64,000 bases of DNA. Source: Sarcocystis neurona. Taxonomy: Eukaryota > Apicomplexa > Conoidasida > Eucoccidiorida > Sarcocystidae. Where the stretch lies: NCBI GenBank assembly GCA_000727475.1, contig KL647292.1:1763186-1827185 (forward strand), given 5' to 3'. Within the stretch, counting starts at the first letter, position 1, and each line of letters begins with the position of its first letter. Under the pieces are notes generated by a model. That model had not been told where the DNA came from. It saw only the letters and a program-made list of their open reading frames with translations, and did no database searches. Shown here in pieces: positions 1-11,723 of this stretch. Position numbers and translations under genes: made by a program.

Positions 1-2932
1 GATTCCGTTGTCCGGCTGTAGAGCCATGCTGATCGGCGAGTTGTCTGCCAAAACAACCTTGGACGCGTCTCGGCCGAGTAAGCGAAGATCTTTCACGTGG
101 CCGCCATTTATGACTGTGCAATGCTGGCGGTATAAGCGGTGCTGCACGAAGCGGTTTTCCGGGTCGAGTTGAGCGAGCACCTGCAAAGCCAGAAGAGTTT
201 TAGGCTCGTGAGAAGAAAGTACACGAATGCAAACAGCCAAGCCCGTTCCGCAATAGTGACACACTCGAAGAGCACCTACATGTGTATATGGAAAAACTTT
301 TTATCCTCGACGTCGAGGGTGCTTCTCCGCTGGACTTGCGCAGTTTTCTACGATGCAGTTCAAAAAGGTTCAAGCAAGCGTGCGGATGCGTGCACGGGAT
401 GTAGACCCGGCGCATTCATAGTCGCTGGTGCATGCATTGGATGTAGATCCTGCACTCACTAGTCGTTGCAAAAATTCCGAAGTGTTCACCATCCTAAGTA
501 ATATACCGACGGCGCCTGCACGTCTGCAGAGGATGATGTCTCACCATGTGCGCATTCTCGTGTGTGACTGCGAGTATGCTTTTGGTAGTCATAAGGGGCA
601 GTACGTGCACATAGACGCCTATTAGAGGCATGCGATGTAACACGCAATTGACGTCGTTTTTCGTGAGGAGCGTTTGTGCAAAATGGGCGTCAAACAAAAC
701 AATGCCTACGTGCAGAAATGCCCATCGGACAAGTGTAGGTGAAAACCCCTGAAACAGCAAATCATATTTCATCTACGGGGAGTGCGGCATTTTTGATTTG
801 CCTCGACGTTCCTCACGCAGGTGTGCTTGGAAATGTGCAGGGGCGGGTAGCTCATGCCTAAGGCTCAACTGCGCGGTCGCATTTAGCTTGTAGTTCTCGG
901 TGCGCTTTTGTTACCTGGTCTGCGTAGGCTTGCGTGCTGGCGGTAAAAACGACAATCTCGCATATTTGCGAAGCCAAGTCCAAGAAGAGTTTGGCGAACG
1001 GTCGAACGTAAACGTGCCCCTGCATCCAACATTTGATATTACAGTACTCGCAAACATCTACACGGCAGGGTCCTCACGTCATGAAGGAAGCACTATGTAT
1101 GCTCGTTGTGTGGAATGCACCTGCTGAACTCTGTATGTGTGGAGAGACTACAGCTTTGTCGTCAGAAGTATACGAGTACACATTCGTGCGTAGACGCACG
1201 TCTACTTCTGGACTCAGCCGTTAGTTAGTCGTCATCCTCTATGCGCCACTATGGTTGGGAAGCCTTTGGGGAAGAGGAGTGATGGCATCCTTCCTTCGCC
1301 GCTTACCAATAGATTTGTGTCTGCGAACTGCACTAGAAAGTCCGGTTGAGTTTCCAGGGGCTGGAGCGAGCAATGCATCAGCGTCTCGTCCATGTCTTAG
1401 ACACACAGAGGTGGAACAGAGAAGCGTACATTGCTTCGTCAATGTTTGAGATGAATACAACAAGCTCCGTCACCACACTATGAGTACCACCGCGAGCACG
1501 CCCTCAAAAAGGGAGCACGCGTACGGATGCGTGAACGACGTTTTTTTTCACACAATGAAATCTACACACATTTTACTGCAGTGTTTTCTTTAATGTGAGT
1601 GTCGTCTGAGCCTGGCCATGATGCAGTCCCGAAAGTCGGGTGCGAATACGTGCAAGTGAATAACACCGTTGCAAAGGTTTCAGGACGGGCATCTCACTTG
1701 AACGTGTTGGAGTACGTGTGTCTCTAAATAGAGGCTCGCATCTAACGACAAGAAGCAGCAAGCTTGTGACACACTAGAGCACAATTGGCACGACACATCG
1801 AGTGGAGGCGGGTTCTCAACTGCAGTAGTACAGGCCGCAGTAGAATCGTGTAGCACTTCACACAGAATACATTGTGTTTGCATTGGAACCGCAGTTCTAC
1901 ACTCGATGACAAACGCATTCCTGTATCAACGCAACGGCTTGATACATAACAAGATGGCACAAATGCAGTGCCGAGAAAATTTCACGTCAAACGATAACCA
2001 CTTCGCTGTAATGTGCCTGCGATGCCGAGAATCACCATGTCACCCAAAACAGTACCAGTGGCACACAATACTTTGTACGAAAGAACAACGAATTCCCCTT
2101 TTCCCTACGTACCAAGCACCAGTGTCACGCGGTTTGCAAACTGAAGTGCTTGGGGGGGCAGCAGGAACTTTTTCTTGAGTTTTCGTCCTCTTGGAAACTT
2201 GGTGACTGCCAAGTAGGTTATGGCATTTTGGAGTGCTGCTGGGAGCAATTCGATGTTTTTGTCTTCCTCGAGAAGGCTGGGCATTCCAACGTGAAAATTC
2301 TCAATGACGTCAGAAGAAACGTACGTCGCCGTTCCACGTGCGTGGAACCCTGAAGAATCCAGAATAGGCGGCTGAATGAGATATGTTCCTTGGTGCTGTC
2401 CACTGTGCTTTTGTGTCCGCTGTTGACGTGTTGAAGGGTGACGAAGGTTTTTTAATCCCCCTGAAGGCAAGTTCCAGCACCTGCCTATTGAACTCGCCCA
2501 ACGTGAACGTTCTTCTGGCGCGGTTATAGTCACATCCGCTGAATGTGAACGACGGCTACCAGAATGCAAAGGAAATCCTTGTTTCTCTTCTTTCTTGAAT
2601 GTTCCTATGGTGTAAAGACGAGGTTCGCCATTCGGAGCCGGTCCCTCTGGGACCACGAAAGAGTTAGTAGAGTACTTTTCTCGTGTACGCTCCGTGCCTA
2701 ACGTGACTAGCCTGTGGACAAAAGCGTCTTCTTCCTCTCGTAACTTCCCAGCAGCCAGATAGCCGGCTGCGAGGAAGGGTAGTACCTTGCGATATTTCGT
2801 ATCTGGCGTGGGTGCAAAAGAGAAGTTTTTCTCGAAGAATAATTCCAGCGGACGCTTTGTTTGAGAGAAAGACTTCTGGGCGAAGGCCGACTCGCTCTTT
2901 GGAGTTGATCCCACGGTGGGATCACCCGGCGC
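1..2932 (-). CDS. CTD/NIF-type (FCP1-homology) protein phosphatase, multi-exon, both ends incomplete
   Basis: HAD-superfamily Ser/Thr phosphatase of the NLI-interacting-factor/CTDSP group, closest in motif order to the CTDSPL2 type. Exons on the minus strand: about 2932-2113, 1395-1307, 1019-915 and 180-1 (continuing off the window). The 2113/1395 junction rebuilds the Asp of RVTLVL-DMDETLMHCSL, which is the catalytic DxDxT motif. The next exons encode GHVYVRPFAKLFLDLA and EIVVFTASTQAYADQ (motif II S/T). The last encodes HRLYRQHC, GGHVKDLRLLGRD (with the conserved Lys) and VVLADNSP (late Asp motif). Every junction keeps phase: GTACGT, GTAAGC and GTAACA donors against AG acceptors. The large first exon seen, about 270 residues upstream of the domain, is hydrophilic and unrecognised. 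It has no in-frame ATG and is entered at a probable acceptor near 2932, so the start lies further upstream. Substrate unknown. The family assignment is firm. Confidence 0.9.
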
Positions 2933-5900
2933 TGAAGCACATTGAAATCAAAGCGAGACTACCGTGCATGCTTCAAAGCCGCTTGCCCTCTACAGCAAAC
3001 AGAGAACGCTTGTGCAACGGCGAAGTAATCACGCACCACGCTGTGCTGGTGGTCACTAGACAGCTGGCAAAAAGGTGGCTATCACCCTGGAAGTAATCGG
3101 TTGGGACAATACACCGTGTCTACCATAGTACCCTGAGGACAAATTGTTCGATACGTCGATGTGCAGACGTATGTTTTGACTGGTGTCATTCAACGTAAAG
3201 CCTGCGCAGCAAAAGTCCTCAGATTGATGCGCTCGACTCTGCGTACGCAGCCGCGCACGTGACCATCACCGCGCAGCAGTGGCTTCCAAAATAGTTAGAT
3301 GCTGTGCGAAAGCGTATAAAACCAAGACTGTAGGGGTCCTTTGGCAGCGAACTTTTTGCAGACTGTGATTCTTGGCTGTCATACACTTACATACAACTAC
3401 AGCCGCTTATGTCATGCAGCGATGCTGATTCATGACGAAACAATTCGATTTCAGCTATGTCACATATTACAGGTTTTAACGTGGCTTCTCTTCAACCGGT
3501 CCTTGAAAGCGTCGCGTTTCTTCTGATGCCTTTGTCCGAGGATCAGAACAATTGTAGGCATGCAAGGCACAACAACAGACGTGAAAGACTTCGAGCGCTG
3601 AGCTTATTACGGAATTTAACTTGAACAAACATGCGCCCACTCGAAATATGTGCCCTGCACCCTTTAATTTATTTGGACGCCCGGGGGAACTGGCTGACAG
3701 AAGGATAACTCTCTGCACAAGTATGCATATGTTTCCGTGTCTGCGACAGTTTTTCACGGTGTGCAAACTTCGAAAGAAATTTCCCCGGTCAGCCCTGTAC
3801 GACTACAAATCAGTAGATGGAGAGTGAATTTTGCACTTACGCCAGCTTAGCCGCGGCGTAGGTGGCAAGTTACGTAGTTGGTGGTGCGCGAACACACAAA
3901 TGTATTTGATACACAGTGTCATAAGACTGCACGCAACTTCAGGGAACGATTTGCGTTCAAAGACAAGTGTAGATGCTGTCTAGTTAGCGAGCTCTGTTTG
4001 CCCGGAACCTCTGAGTATGTGCAGAGTAAGAACACCTTGTCGAATGTCTTTGACATCTTTCCCTGCCTACACCTCTCGTCCCCGTGCACCGGAATGTCTG
4101 GTTAACGCTGGATCACACGCCACCGTGGGATATGAACACGCTTTGCTTCATAGGAACTCGTGAGTTTTCATTAAAATGTAATTGGTGCTGGACTTCGCAG
4201 CTCTTGTTTCACACACGCTGGAAGGCGCATTATAACAGATCAAACTCGTACAGGACTTCAATGTTACCCAGGCACCGTGCAGATGCTCAGCTATGCATTT
4301 TACATCTGACCTTTACTTTGGTAAGACGTGGTGCAAATATCTACGACTGGAAATGTGCAGAGACGTGTCAGAAGCTTCAGCTGGACAAGCATACGCTTTG
4401 ACCTGAGGGTATAAGAAGATGTGTAAATTTTTTGTCCTGCTGCATTACCTGAAACTCTGCAGTCCAATACCAAGGAAATTTATCGGCCTTACCTACCAGC
4501 ATGAACATTCCAAAATCTCTTTTTCTCATGGCGGCGATTGAAGACTTCACAAGTGGGTTTAGTGACGGCGCAGCAGCCACACAGATCACCTTCAATTACT
4601 CGGGTCGTCATTTTTAAGCTGTCACCCGTTAGACACAGCAGCGTCCCTTTTATCGCCTTGAAGATGAAGTTCATACGTTGTCAAGCGGTCAGCTTACAAA
4701 AAGTGGCTCCAACATGGTTAACTCTGTTTACGTGTGTACCACAACAGACTCTTCGAAAGCATATTCACAACAGGTGCTACGGCATTACGCAGGGTACTAC
4801 TTGCATCTACGGAGTTAAGCAAAGCAGCTTGTGGCCGAAGATAGAGCCCGTAGTGGCGTCAGCTTGGTCAGTGTTGAATCACACGAGAAGTTCCACCCTA
4901 CCCAGCAGACGCGTGCCTGTAAGGTGCCATGCGTTTCACGAGCACCCGCATCAGGAACACGTGAACGACGTCGAACCCATTCAGAGTTTTTTGTTACACG
5001 TGAGGGTTTGAGCCACTCTGACGGCGAAGTACAACAAGAACAAATATTCCCTTGCGCAAGTAGAATCTTGCGTGTGACGGTGACTTGGGTCATTCGCTTT
5101 ACTGCCCAAATGAAATTTTCAGCTTGACTTCAGTTTTTTGGAAAATTGCGCCCTAAATACTAAATTTGTGAGGTGGAGAAATGAGAAGGGTTCTTCTGCG
5201 AAAACCTCAGTTTGACTATGCGATACGAACACTAAATGAAGAGGAGCTTCTTTGCGCCAGCGTGCTTTCCATGCGTGAAAAAGTCGTACTCTTCGTCTTG
5301 AAAAACCCAAGGACACGGGAAGAACAAAGAGATTCCCTACAAGCTTCCCGCCTTCGCCTCTAGGCTAGTTCGACCAGTTCTGTGGTGAACGGAAGCTTGA
5401 GGCATGCCTTTAAGTCCTAGCTCCTGATCGTCTAAAAAGAACTGTTGTAGAGCCTCTTCCATTTCACCTACGTGGGTACGTGCAGTGAAAGAACGTCCGG
5501 CCTACCGGAACAGTACAGCGGAAAAAGGAAATCATTATCCTCCGCCTACAGTGATGCGGAGATGTCTGAAAGATTACAGTCTTGCATGCAGGCGATGTTC
5601 TTTCGCACCTCAGTCCGACGCTTCACCGTGTGTGGAGCGAAAAAGCCAAACCACCGCACAATTCCGACGTCGAACTTCCTACTTCGCCTTTTTCAAACCT
5701 GCTAGAGAAAAGTGTTATCATCTCTCCATCCAAGCTGCACAATAAAGTAAGCATTGCTCTCCCGCGCCGTTTTCTCCCAAGTACACATGCAGACAATTCC
5801 GCGGAAGCAACGCTGGGACTGCATCTGGTGCGACAGGCCAGCCCTCTTGAAAACTTTACCACAGCGGAACTCTGAAAAGGAAGAAGTCTTCAAACAATTC

Positions 5901-8900
5901 TCGTCTACACATTGTGCACTCGAATGTGTGTTAACAAATGCATGTAAATGACAAATTCCACTATTTACACGCGCTCATATATTTCGTGCCATTCTAAATT
6001 TTTGGTGCCCTCTACAATTCACGAGACGACGAAACGAACAAGACGACCGTGGTCGAGACGCCGAAACGAACAAAAAGAATGTGGTCCTCTTCTACTTCCG
6101 GAACCCTTCCTGAAACAAGCGGAAAGCAGACGAAGAACGTCAGTGAATCCCTGAAGATTTCCCACTCGTATTGACGAAGCTTCGTGGTGTAGAACAAGGT
6201 CTTCATACTCGTAATATAGTGCACAACGAAAACGTACGCAGGAGAGAGCTTCCAAAATTCTGCATACTCAAACAACGCACCAGTTGATAACGAGAATTCT
6301 CTGCGAGGTCACGAGGGTGGTCACCAAATTTGGTCGAATCAGATTTTACGTAATCCTAGCTGTGACAGGCAAGGAGTGTACACGGAGGATGCGCGCGGGT
6401 CACGTGGTGTACCGCAAATGCTTTATGTGCGTAGCTGGCTTTTTGCTCACGAGGAATAAACAGAATGCCGTCGACAGTGTCGCATGATCTCCTAGTACGC
6501 CACTAACAGTGACACAACGGGCTCAGCAGTATCTATGCACAATAAAGGTCGCAGGTTTACTGGTGAGCATCCTGCAAAATGTAGGTCAGGTGGGAATTGA
6601 CGAAATTACGCAAGCTGCCGGGTTTGCCTGTGCGGCTGCGAGATGACGTGCGGTAATCTGTCGAAGATAATCCATACCCGCAAGCATCAACAAGTGCTTC
6701 GGCGAAATCTGAAACGGTGGTAGATGAACACTGCAGGTGAAGAACCAGCAAGCACTGTGTTCAATTGAAACTCAAACATCATCCATATTGTATTCCGCCC
6801 CAACACCGGTGCAGCGAGTGGGCTATAGCACCAAAGCTCGTACACTTGTCGAGATCCACAATTTACATCCATAAAGGAATGTGCGGATAAGGAGTCTTTC
6901 CATTATTGAAAGTGTTTATACTGTACAACTGCAGAACTCGTACATGACATTATTCTCATGCGCGCCTGTTAAAGAGCAGTGTGTGTGCGGGGATGTGCTA
7001 CAGACAGGCACCCCCCACCGCAATCAAAAAACAAAATTAACGCAGTGCGCTAGCTTTCACGCCCGATCGACGCTCCAGAAAACACTTCATGCGGAACTGT
7101 CCAGGTAGAAGTAGTCGTGCAGCTTAACGTCTCGCGTATTACTTCCCAAATAGGACTCTATTACACCTCAAGGTAGTGCCTTCTTCAAGCGGTTGCGAAC
7201 AACTGTCGTAAGCATTTTCTCGTGACCGGCTGGAACTTGTGCTGTTTTACGTGTATGTAGGGCCCTAACCGCAAATGCCAGCTTCCAGCAGCCGTCACTG
7301 CGCACACCAGATTTTTGATCTTGTGGTTGCTTCTAATGCTACACTGCCGTCCCGACCGACCGCGCAGATTTCTTCTGTGAATAGACCGAACGCGCTGGAA
7401 TCCCGCAAAAGCCGAAGGAGCGCGCAGTAGTGCCTGTTCGCAACCTTCAGGGAAGCATGCTGTCCTTGGCGCTCTGCATGTTGAAACACAGTCACGCGAA
7501 TTTTTCAGACATGATTGTGTCTGGGAACGCCGCTTCTTGCTCTAGGGCTCACTGAGGTGTATGTGAAAATACACATTTCACTGAAAGGCAGGTCACGAAT
7601 TTGTATAAATGCTGGGGTATACGAATTGAGGTTTGGACGCGCAGAGCACTGGGGTAGACTCGTACATTTAGACCGCACAATTCTTCCTGAACGCCTTAAC
7701 TTTACGGCAAGAGTCAATGTATTCTAAGGTCGCAATGACCCAGAGTTCCACGTGTTTGCTCAAAGGCAGACTCCGCAAGTATCTACTAGGAGTTTACGCA
7801 GAAATAGTTTTTCTCGACGGTATGGACAGCTGAGGACAGTCGCGATTTGCGGCTGTATTCGAAAGCACACCGAGAGATACAGCTCTTCTCATCAGTACCT
7901 AGCAAAATGAGTTTCCACTGACAAGTGTTCGAACTGCTTGATGGGCGTTGAGTGTGCCGATTCACTAGATCCAGTGCTTTCATGCCACTTGCTGTGGAGA
8001 AGGTGTGTTTTACATATGGGGCGCGGCAAAGAGCTGTACACGACCTCCGCACCACTAGGACGCAGATATATGTAAGTGGGATTCATATCATCTCCATAAC
8101 GTTTGTGTATGTGTACGTGTGCGACATGTCACGTAAAAGCGGCGTACAACTGTAAAAGTCCTCTGTACCGCATGTACGCAATATACTGTAAGTTGTTTCT
8201 GTGTGGCGTTCCTCCGCGCCCTCTCCAGCAGAACGCACGAACTGGAGATACCAGCAACCTGCGGCGGTCTGACAGAAATGATCCTTCTCAGAGACTAACA
8301 ACACTAACAAAAAGACACGTCCTCCCAGTTAACCAGCTAAGGCAAACCACATCAACTACGCAGGGTGCGACACTCGTGCGGGAAGACGCGCAGCAGGAAA
8401 CTGTCCGAAACTTGTGTACTCTAAAAAGTCATTAGCAGGAGACCTGGGGTGGAAGACGTTAACGCTGGAACAGTTGTGCTTTCCTCTTAGTTCACCTTAA
8501 TCATTACGCGGGTGACTAGACACCTCTCCACAACGAAAGTGCACACGCACAGGTACCGCAACATTCATATATACGTGTGCGTATCTTTATACCCGTATAA
8601 GTTGAGGACATGGACGGCCATTCGCGCACCAGGCACAAGAAGAAGCATCCACAGGAATGCTGATCTACAGCCTTTGTTTGGCTGCGTGTTCTTGGTTTTT
8701 GTGTTCATACACACCGGTGAGCAGTGTCCACCTGGTGGAATGTCTTCCGGCTCTAGTGAGTGTCTGCGGGAGTTCCGCCCCTTCAACAGTCTTCCCCAAC
8801 TCCTTATAGATTTCTGTGAACAACACACGAGAGAGAGGGGCTGATATATACCATGGGTGCCACAACTGCACTGCAGCACAAATCCGTCAGAGCCCGGTGA

Positions 8901-10229
8901 TGCTTTCAGCACTCATCTTCTGCGGCGCTGAGACAAAACCTTCTCTATACTTCTTCCACTCTGAAGCCAACTGCGCTGCTGTAGGTGTCCATACACTCGT
9001 GGACAGCGGAGCACGCAGGACTAATCAGCTTACCTCGTAAATGTGCAAATCAGCACTTCTTTCCAACAAGGGGGGTCTCTGCTATCTGCAGCAGCTCCAC
9101 CCATCAGCTTACATGTAAATCAGGGAGGGTGGAATAGAGATGTCTTCGTTATACTCAACATAAAGAATAAGCTCTGATGTATGTCCAAACGTGCGGCGTG
9201 CATGTCCCGCCTCCACTGTGCTACGAAACATCAGGTAGGCTCAACAGGCTATTCTGCGTATGTGCTAATGCTGAAGACAACAACTGGGCACTCCCTATGA
9301 CTTGAATCAAAAGTGCTGCAGAGTGCTGCTAATGGTTTGCACGCGCTAAGCGCAGAAGTGTATTCTAGTGTCAAATCTCCTGGTCTATATTGCTTAAACC
9401 CAGTGCTACAAATACCCGCCCTACGTAAGGGAAAGCTCCGGGTTGCGCCTGTACGATTTCGCTTGCGCAGTGCAACGTTCTGAGCATCACGGAGCAGTCA
9501 CACAGGCATAAGTATACATACGCATACACTTATATCGATAAAGGCGTGTACGCCGTCAACTGAAGATCTGCCTCTGCCTATTGACGAGTTTCTGTCTCTG
9601 TGCGTGTACGGTTGCAGTATTACGCAGTTCTCTTCCAACACAAGCGTTGACGGGATTCCACTTTCTGCAACGTCTTACAATCAGAAAAACAAGTCCAACG
9701 GGTACGTGCTTCTGAATTCCTGATCCATGTGTGTCTCTGGGTATGTCCACGTGAGTCTATACATACATATATATATATATATATATATGCACACATAAAA
9801 GAAGGTAACGTGAAACAACGGTCACCTTTTGTACGAAAAAATATTCTCTGGGGCTAGCGTTAGCATTTATATCGAAGATTCATTACCCGACTTATTCTGG
9901 CGACTCTGTGGTAGCAGATCCACAGAACTAGACGTTCCCTGCTGCTCGCACGTCGAACAGTAACCTTTTTTTACACTTCATCCCAGCTCACAGGCCAATC
10001 CGCCTTCTTGGCGTCTGTGTCTCTTCTAAATCTTCACACCATTCCTCTTTCAACGCTGCGTTACGCTCGTCCTCTTTCAGCCTTCGGCTGTCAAAGGTAC
10101 GTGAATTGAAGTGGCTACAAAGTGCAGGGGGTTACTCCACGGAGCGTGCTGGCGCACGAGCAAAACTCTCTTCTCAACTCACTTGATGTGAGCTTCTGTT
10201 GCATCGAAGAGTGTGCGCATAATATGTTT
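2933..10229. other. Region with no gene assigned (contains one exon candidate)
   Basis: About 7.3 kb, AT-richer than the coding parts, with short unrelated open frames on both strands and no recognisable family motif. The first exon(s) and promoter of the minus-strand phosphatase should lie in its left part. It contains a short direct repeat at about 6022-6056 (two copies of a GAGACG-CGAAACGAACAA unit), an AT dinucleotide run at about 9766-9788, and one exon candidate listed separately at 8715-8813. No tRNA, rRNA or mobile-element signature was seen. Confidence 0.5.
8715..8813 (-). CDS. Possible isolated exon, unknown protein
   Basis: A 99-nt segment bounded on the minus strand by a good acceptor (TTGTTCACAG) and a good donor (CACCG|GTGTGT). 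Two frames are open through it. One reads EIYKELGKTVEGAELPQTL and onwards, which has the composition of a real protein. No neighbouring exon could be joined, so the host gene is unknown; it could be an upstream exon of the phosphatase gene or part of an undetected one. It could also be chance. Confidence 0.25.
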
Positions 10230-10508
10230 TCACTGCGTCACACCTTGATACACATCAGGATGTATCACTTCCTCGCCAGAACCCTGCTTCTGCTTCCATG
10301 TGCACAACAGCTTCCTGCTTTTTTGAATACCTGCATGTGTATGCAGTGCTCCAGTGTCGCTATTCAACCTCGGCTCCACTTGCGTTGCGAGCGTGTCAGT
10401 CACTCCTGTCGCCGTGATTTCTCCGCTTGATACAACCCAATGTGTTGCAGCTTCTCGCCGTAACGTGTCCCCCCAGCAAACTAGCCGACTGGCGTCATTG
10501 CCGTGCAA
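10230..10508 (-). CDS. Possible coding segment, unknown
   Basis: A 92-codon minus-strand frame without ATG, beginning at a TTG. Its composition looks protein-like: for example RLVCWGDTLRREAATHWVV and then EPRLNSDTGALHTHAG. It lies just downstream of the stop codon of the Gln-rich gene at 10681, so it may instead be that gene's 3' UTR. No family recognised and no flanking exon proven. Confidence 0.25.
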   Translation of the reverse strand: MHGNDASRLVCWGDTLRREAATHWVVSSGEITATGVTDTLATQVEPRLNSDTGALHTHAGIQKSRKLLCTWKQKQGSGEEVIHPDVYQGVTQ

Positions 10509-10680
10509 AGCTCAGACGAGCGTATCTCCCCCTTTGCCGAAAACCTTGAGTGGGTGCAGTGTCGGATCAGGCTTGTCTGCTGCGTCCTCTTCCTGATTTA
10601 CATACACACGCACATGCCATATGCGTAATACGCACCTACGCCTGTTCCCCTTCTCTCCGTTTCCATCTCATTCCCCGAGA

Positions 10681-11723
10681 CTACGCTTTCTCTACTTCGT
10701 TCTCATTTACGGCTACTCCAAGAGAACGCGCTGCTTCTATTAATTTGCAGTAGACAGCAGGGGGAGGCTGCGCCACCACGCCTAGCTTTATATGGCGGAG
10801 GATTTCCACCAGTAAATGACGAGCGACTGCAGGTCCTTCGTTTGAAGAAGCGTCTGTTTGCTCTAGCACGCTTAACACGCGTTGAACGTTAAAGGAATGG
10901 TCTCGCGCTGTGTCACGCGCATCTGCATATCGCTGCTGCGTTTGCCTCTCCTGCTGCACCTGCATTGGTTCCTGCATCTGCGTTTCCACCTGTGTCCGCA
11001 CAAGCTGCTCCACCTGCATGTGCTGCTGGGTCTGCACCACCTGCTCATCCTCCACGTGCTGTTCGTGCTGCTGGGGCTGTGTCTGCGGCTGTTGTCGGGA
11101 CATCTTTTGCCGCTGCTGCTTCTGCCGCTTCGTCTTCTCTTGCTGATGCTCCGGCTCCTTTCGTTGCTGATGCTGCTGCTTTCGCTGCTGGGGCTGCTTT
11201 TGCTGCTGCTGCTGCTGCTTTTGCTGCTGCTTCTTCTGCTGTTGCTGCTTCCGCTGCGGAAGGTTGCAAGCGTCGGACGTGGGCGACCTGGTACTCTCTC
11301 TCTGCATCGCGCTGGCAGCGCTGTAGCGGCGCTGCTGCTGGAGTTCAGATGCGGACTGCTGTTGCGAAAACGTTTCTTCGTCTACGCTGGTGCTTCTCTC
11401 ATATCGTCCCTGCTGTGGACGATCGAAAGCGCACGTCGAAATTTGTTGCTGGGCGATCAAGTGATCAGGCTGCTGCGGGACAGCCGCCACCTGCTGACGG
11501 ACGGTCGCCGCCTGCTGCTGGACAGTGGCTCCCTGCTGCTCGACACTGGCCTCGTGCTGCGGAACAGTGGCCTCGTGCTGCGGAACAGTGGCCTCCTGCT
11601 GCTGCTCACGCTCTCCTGCTGCTGCTACCAACCGCTGTCCTCGCTGGGAGGCAGCAGCAGCAGCAACAGAGAGTTCTTCGTTCATTAGGTAAGCTGTCCG
11701 GGCATCGCCTGGGTCCTCCTCAC
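10681..11723 (-). CDS. Gln-rich C-terminal exon of the minus-strand gene
   Basis: Entered at a strong acceptor (CCCGCAG, exon from 11723) and ended by a TAG at 10681. The exon opens [19 protein letters not shown]. It then carries imperfect heptad-like repeats of the type [14 protein letters not shown], followed by about 130 residues dominated by Gln, encoded by CAG. The final 70 residues are normal sequence ([20 protein letters not shown], then [13 protein letters not shown]), predicted helical. The clean C-terminal domain after the Gln tract argues that this frame is translated. The exon upstream, about 12050-11847, is Ser/Gln-rich, but its phase does not match this acceptor with the donor I chose. 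Confidence 0.65.

Noticed and set aside
4538..5011. 157-codon plus-strand frame
   Set aside because: Composition looks like random AT-rich DNA. No motif, and several other frames of similar length overlap it.
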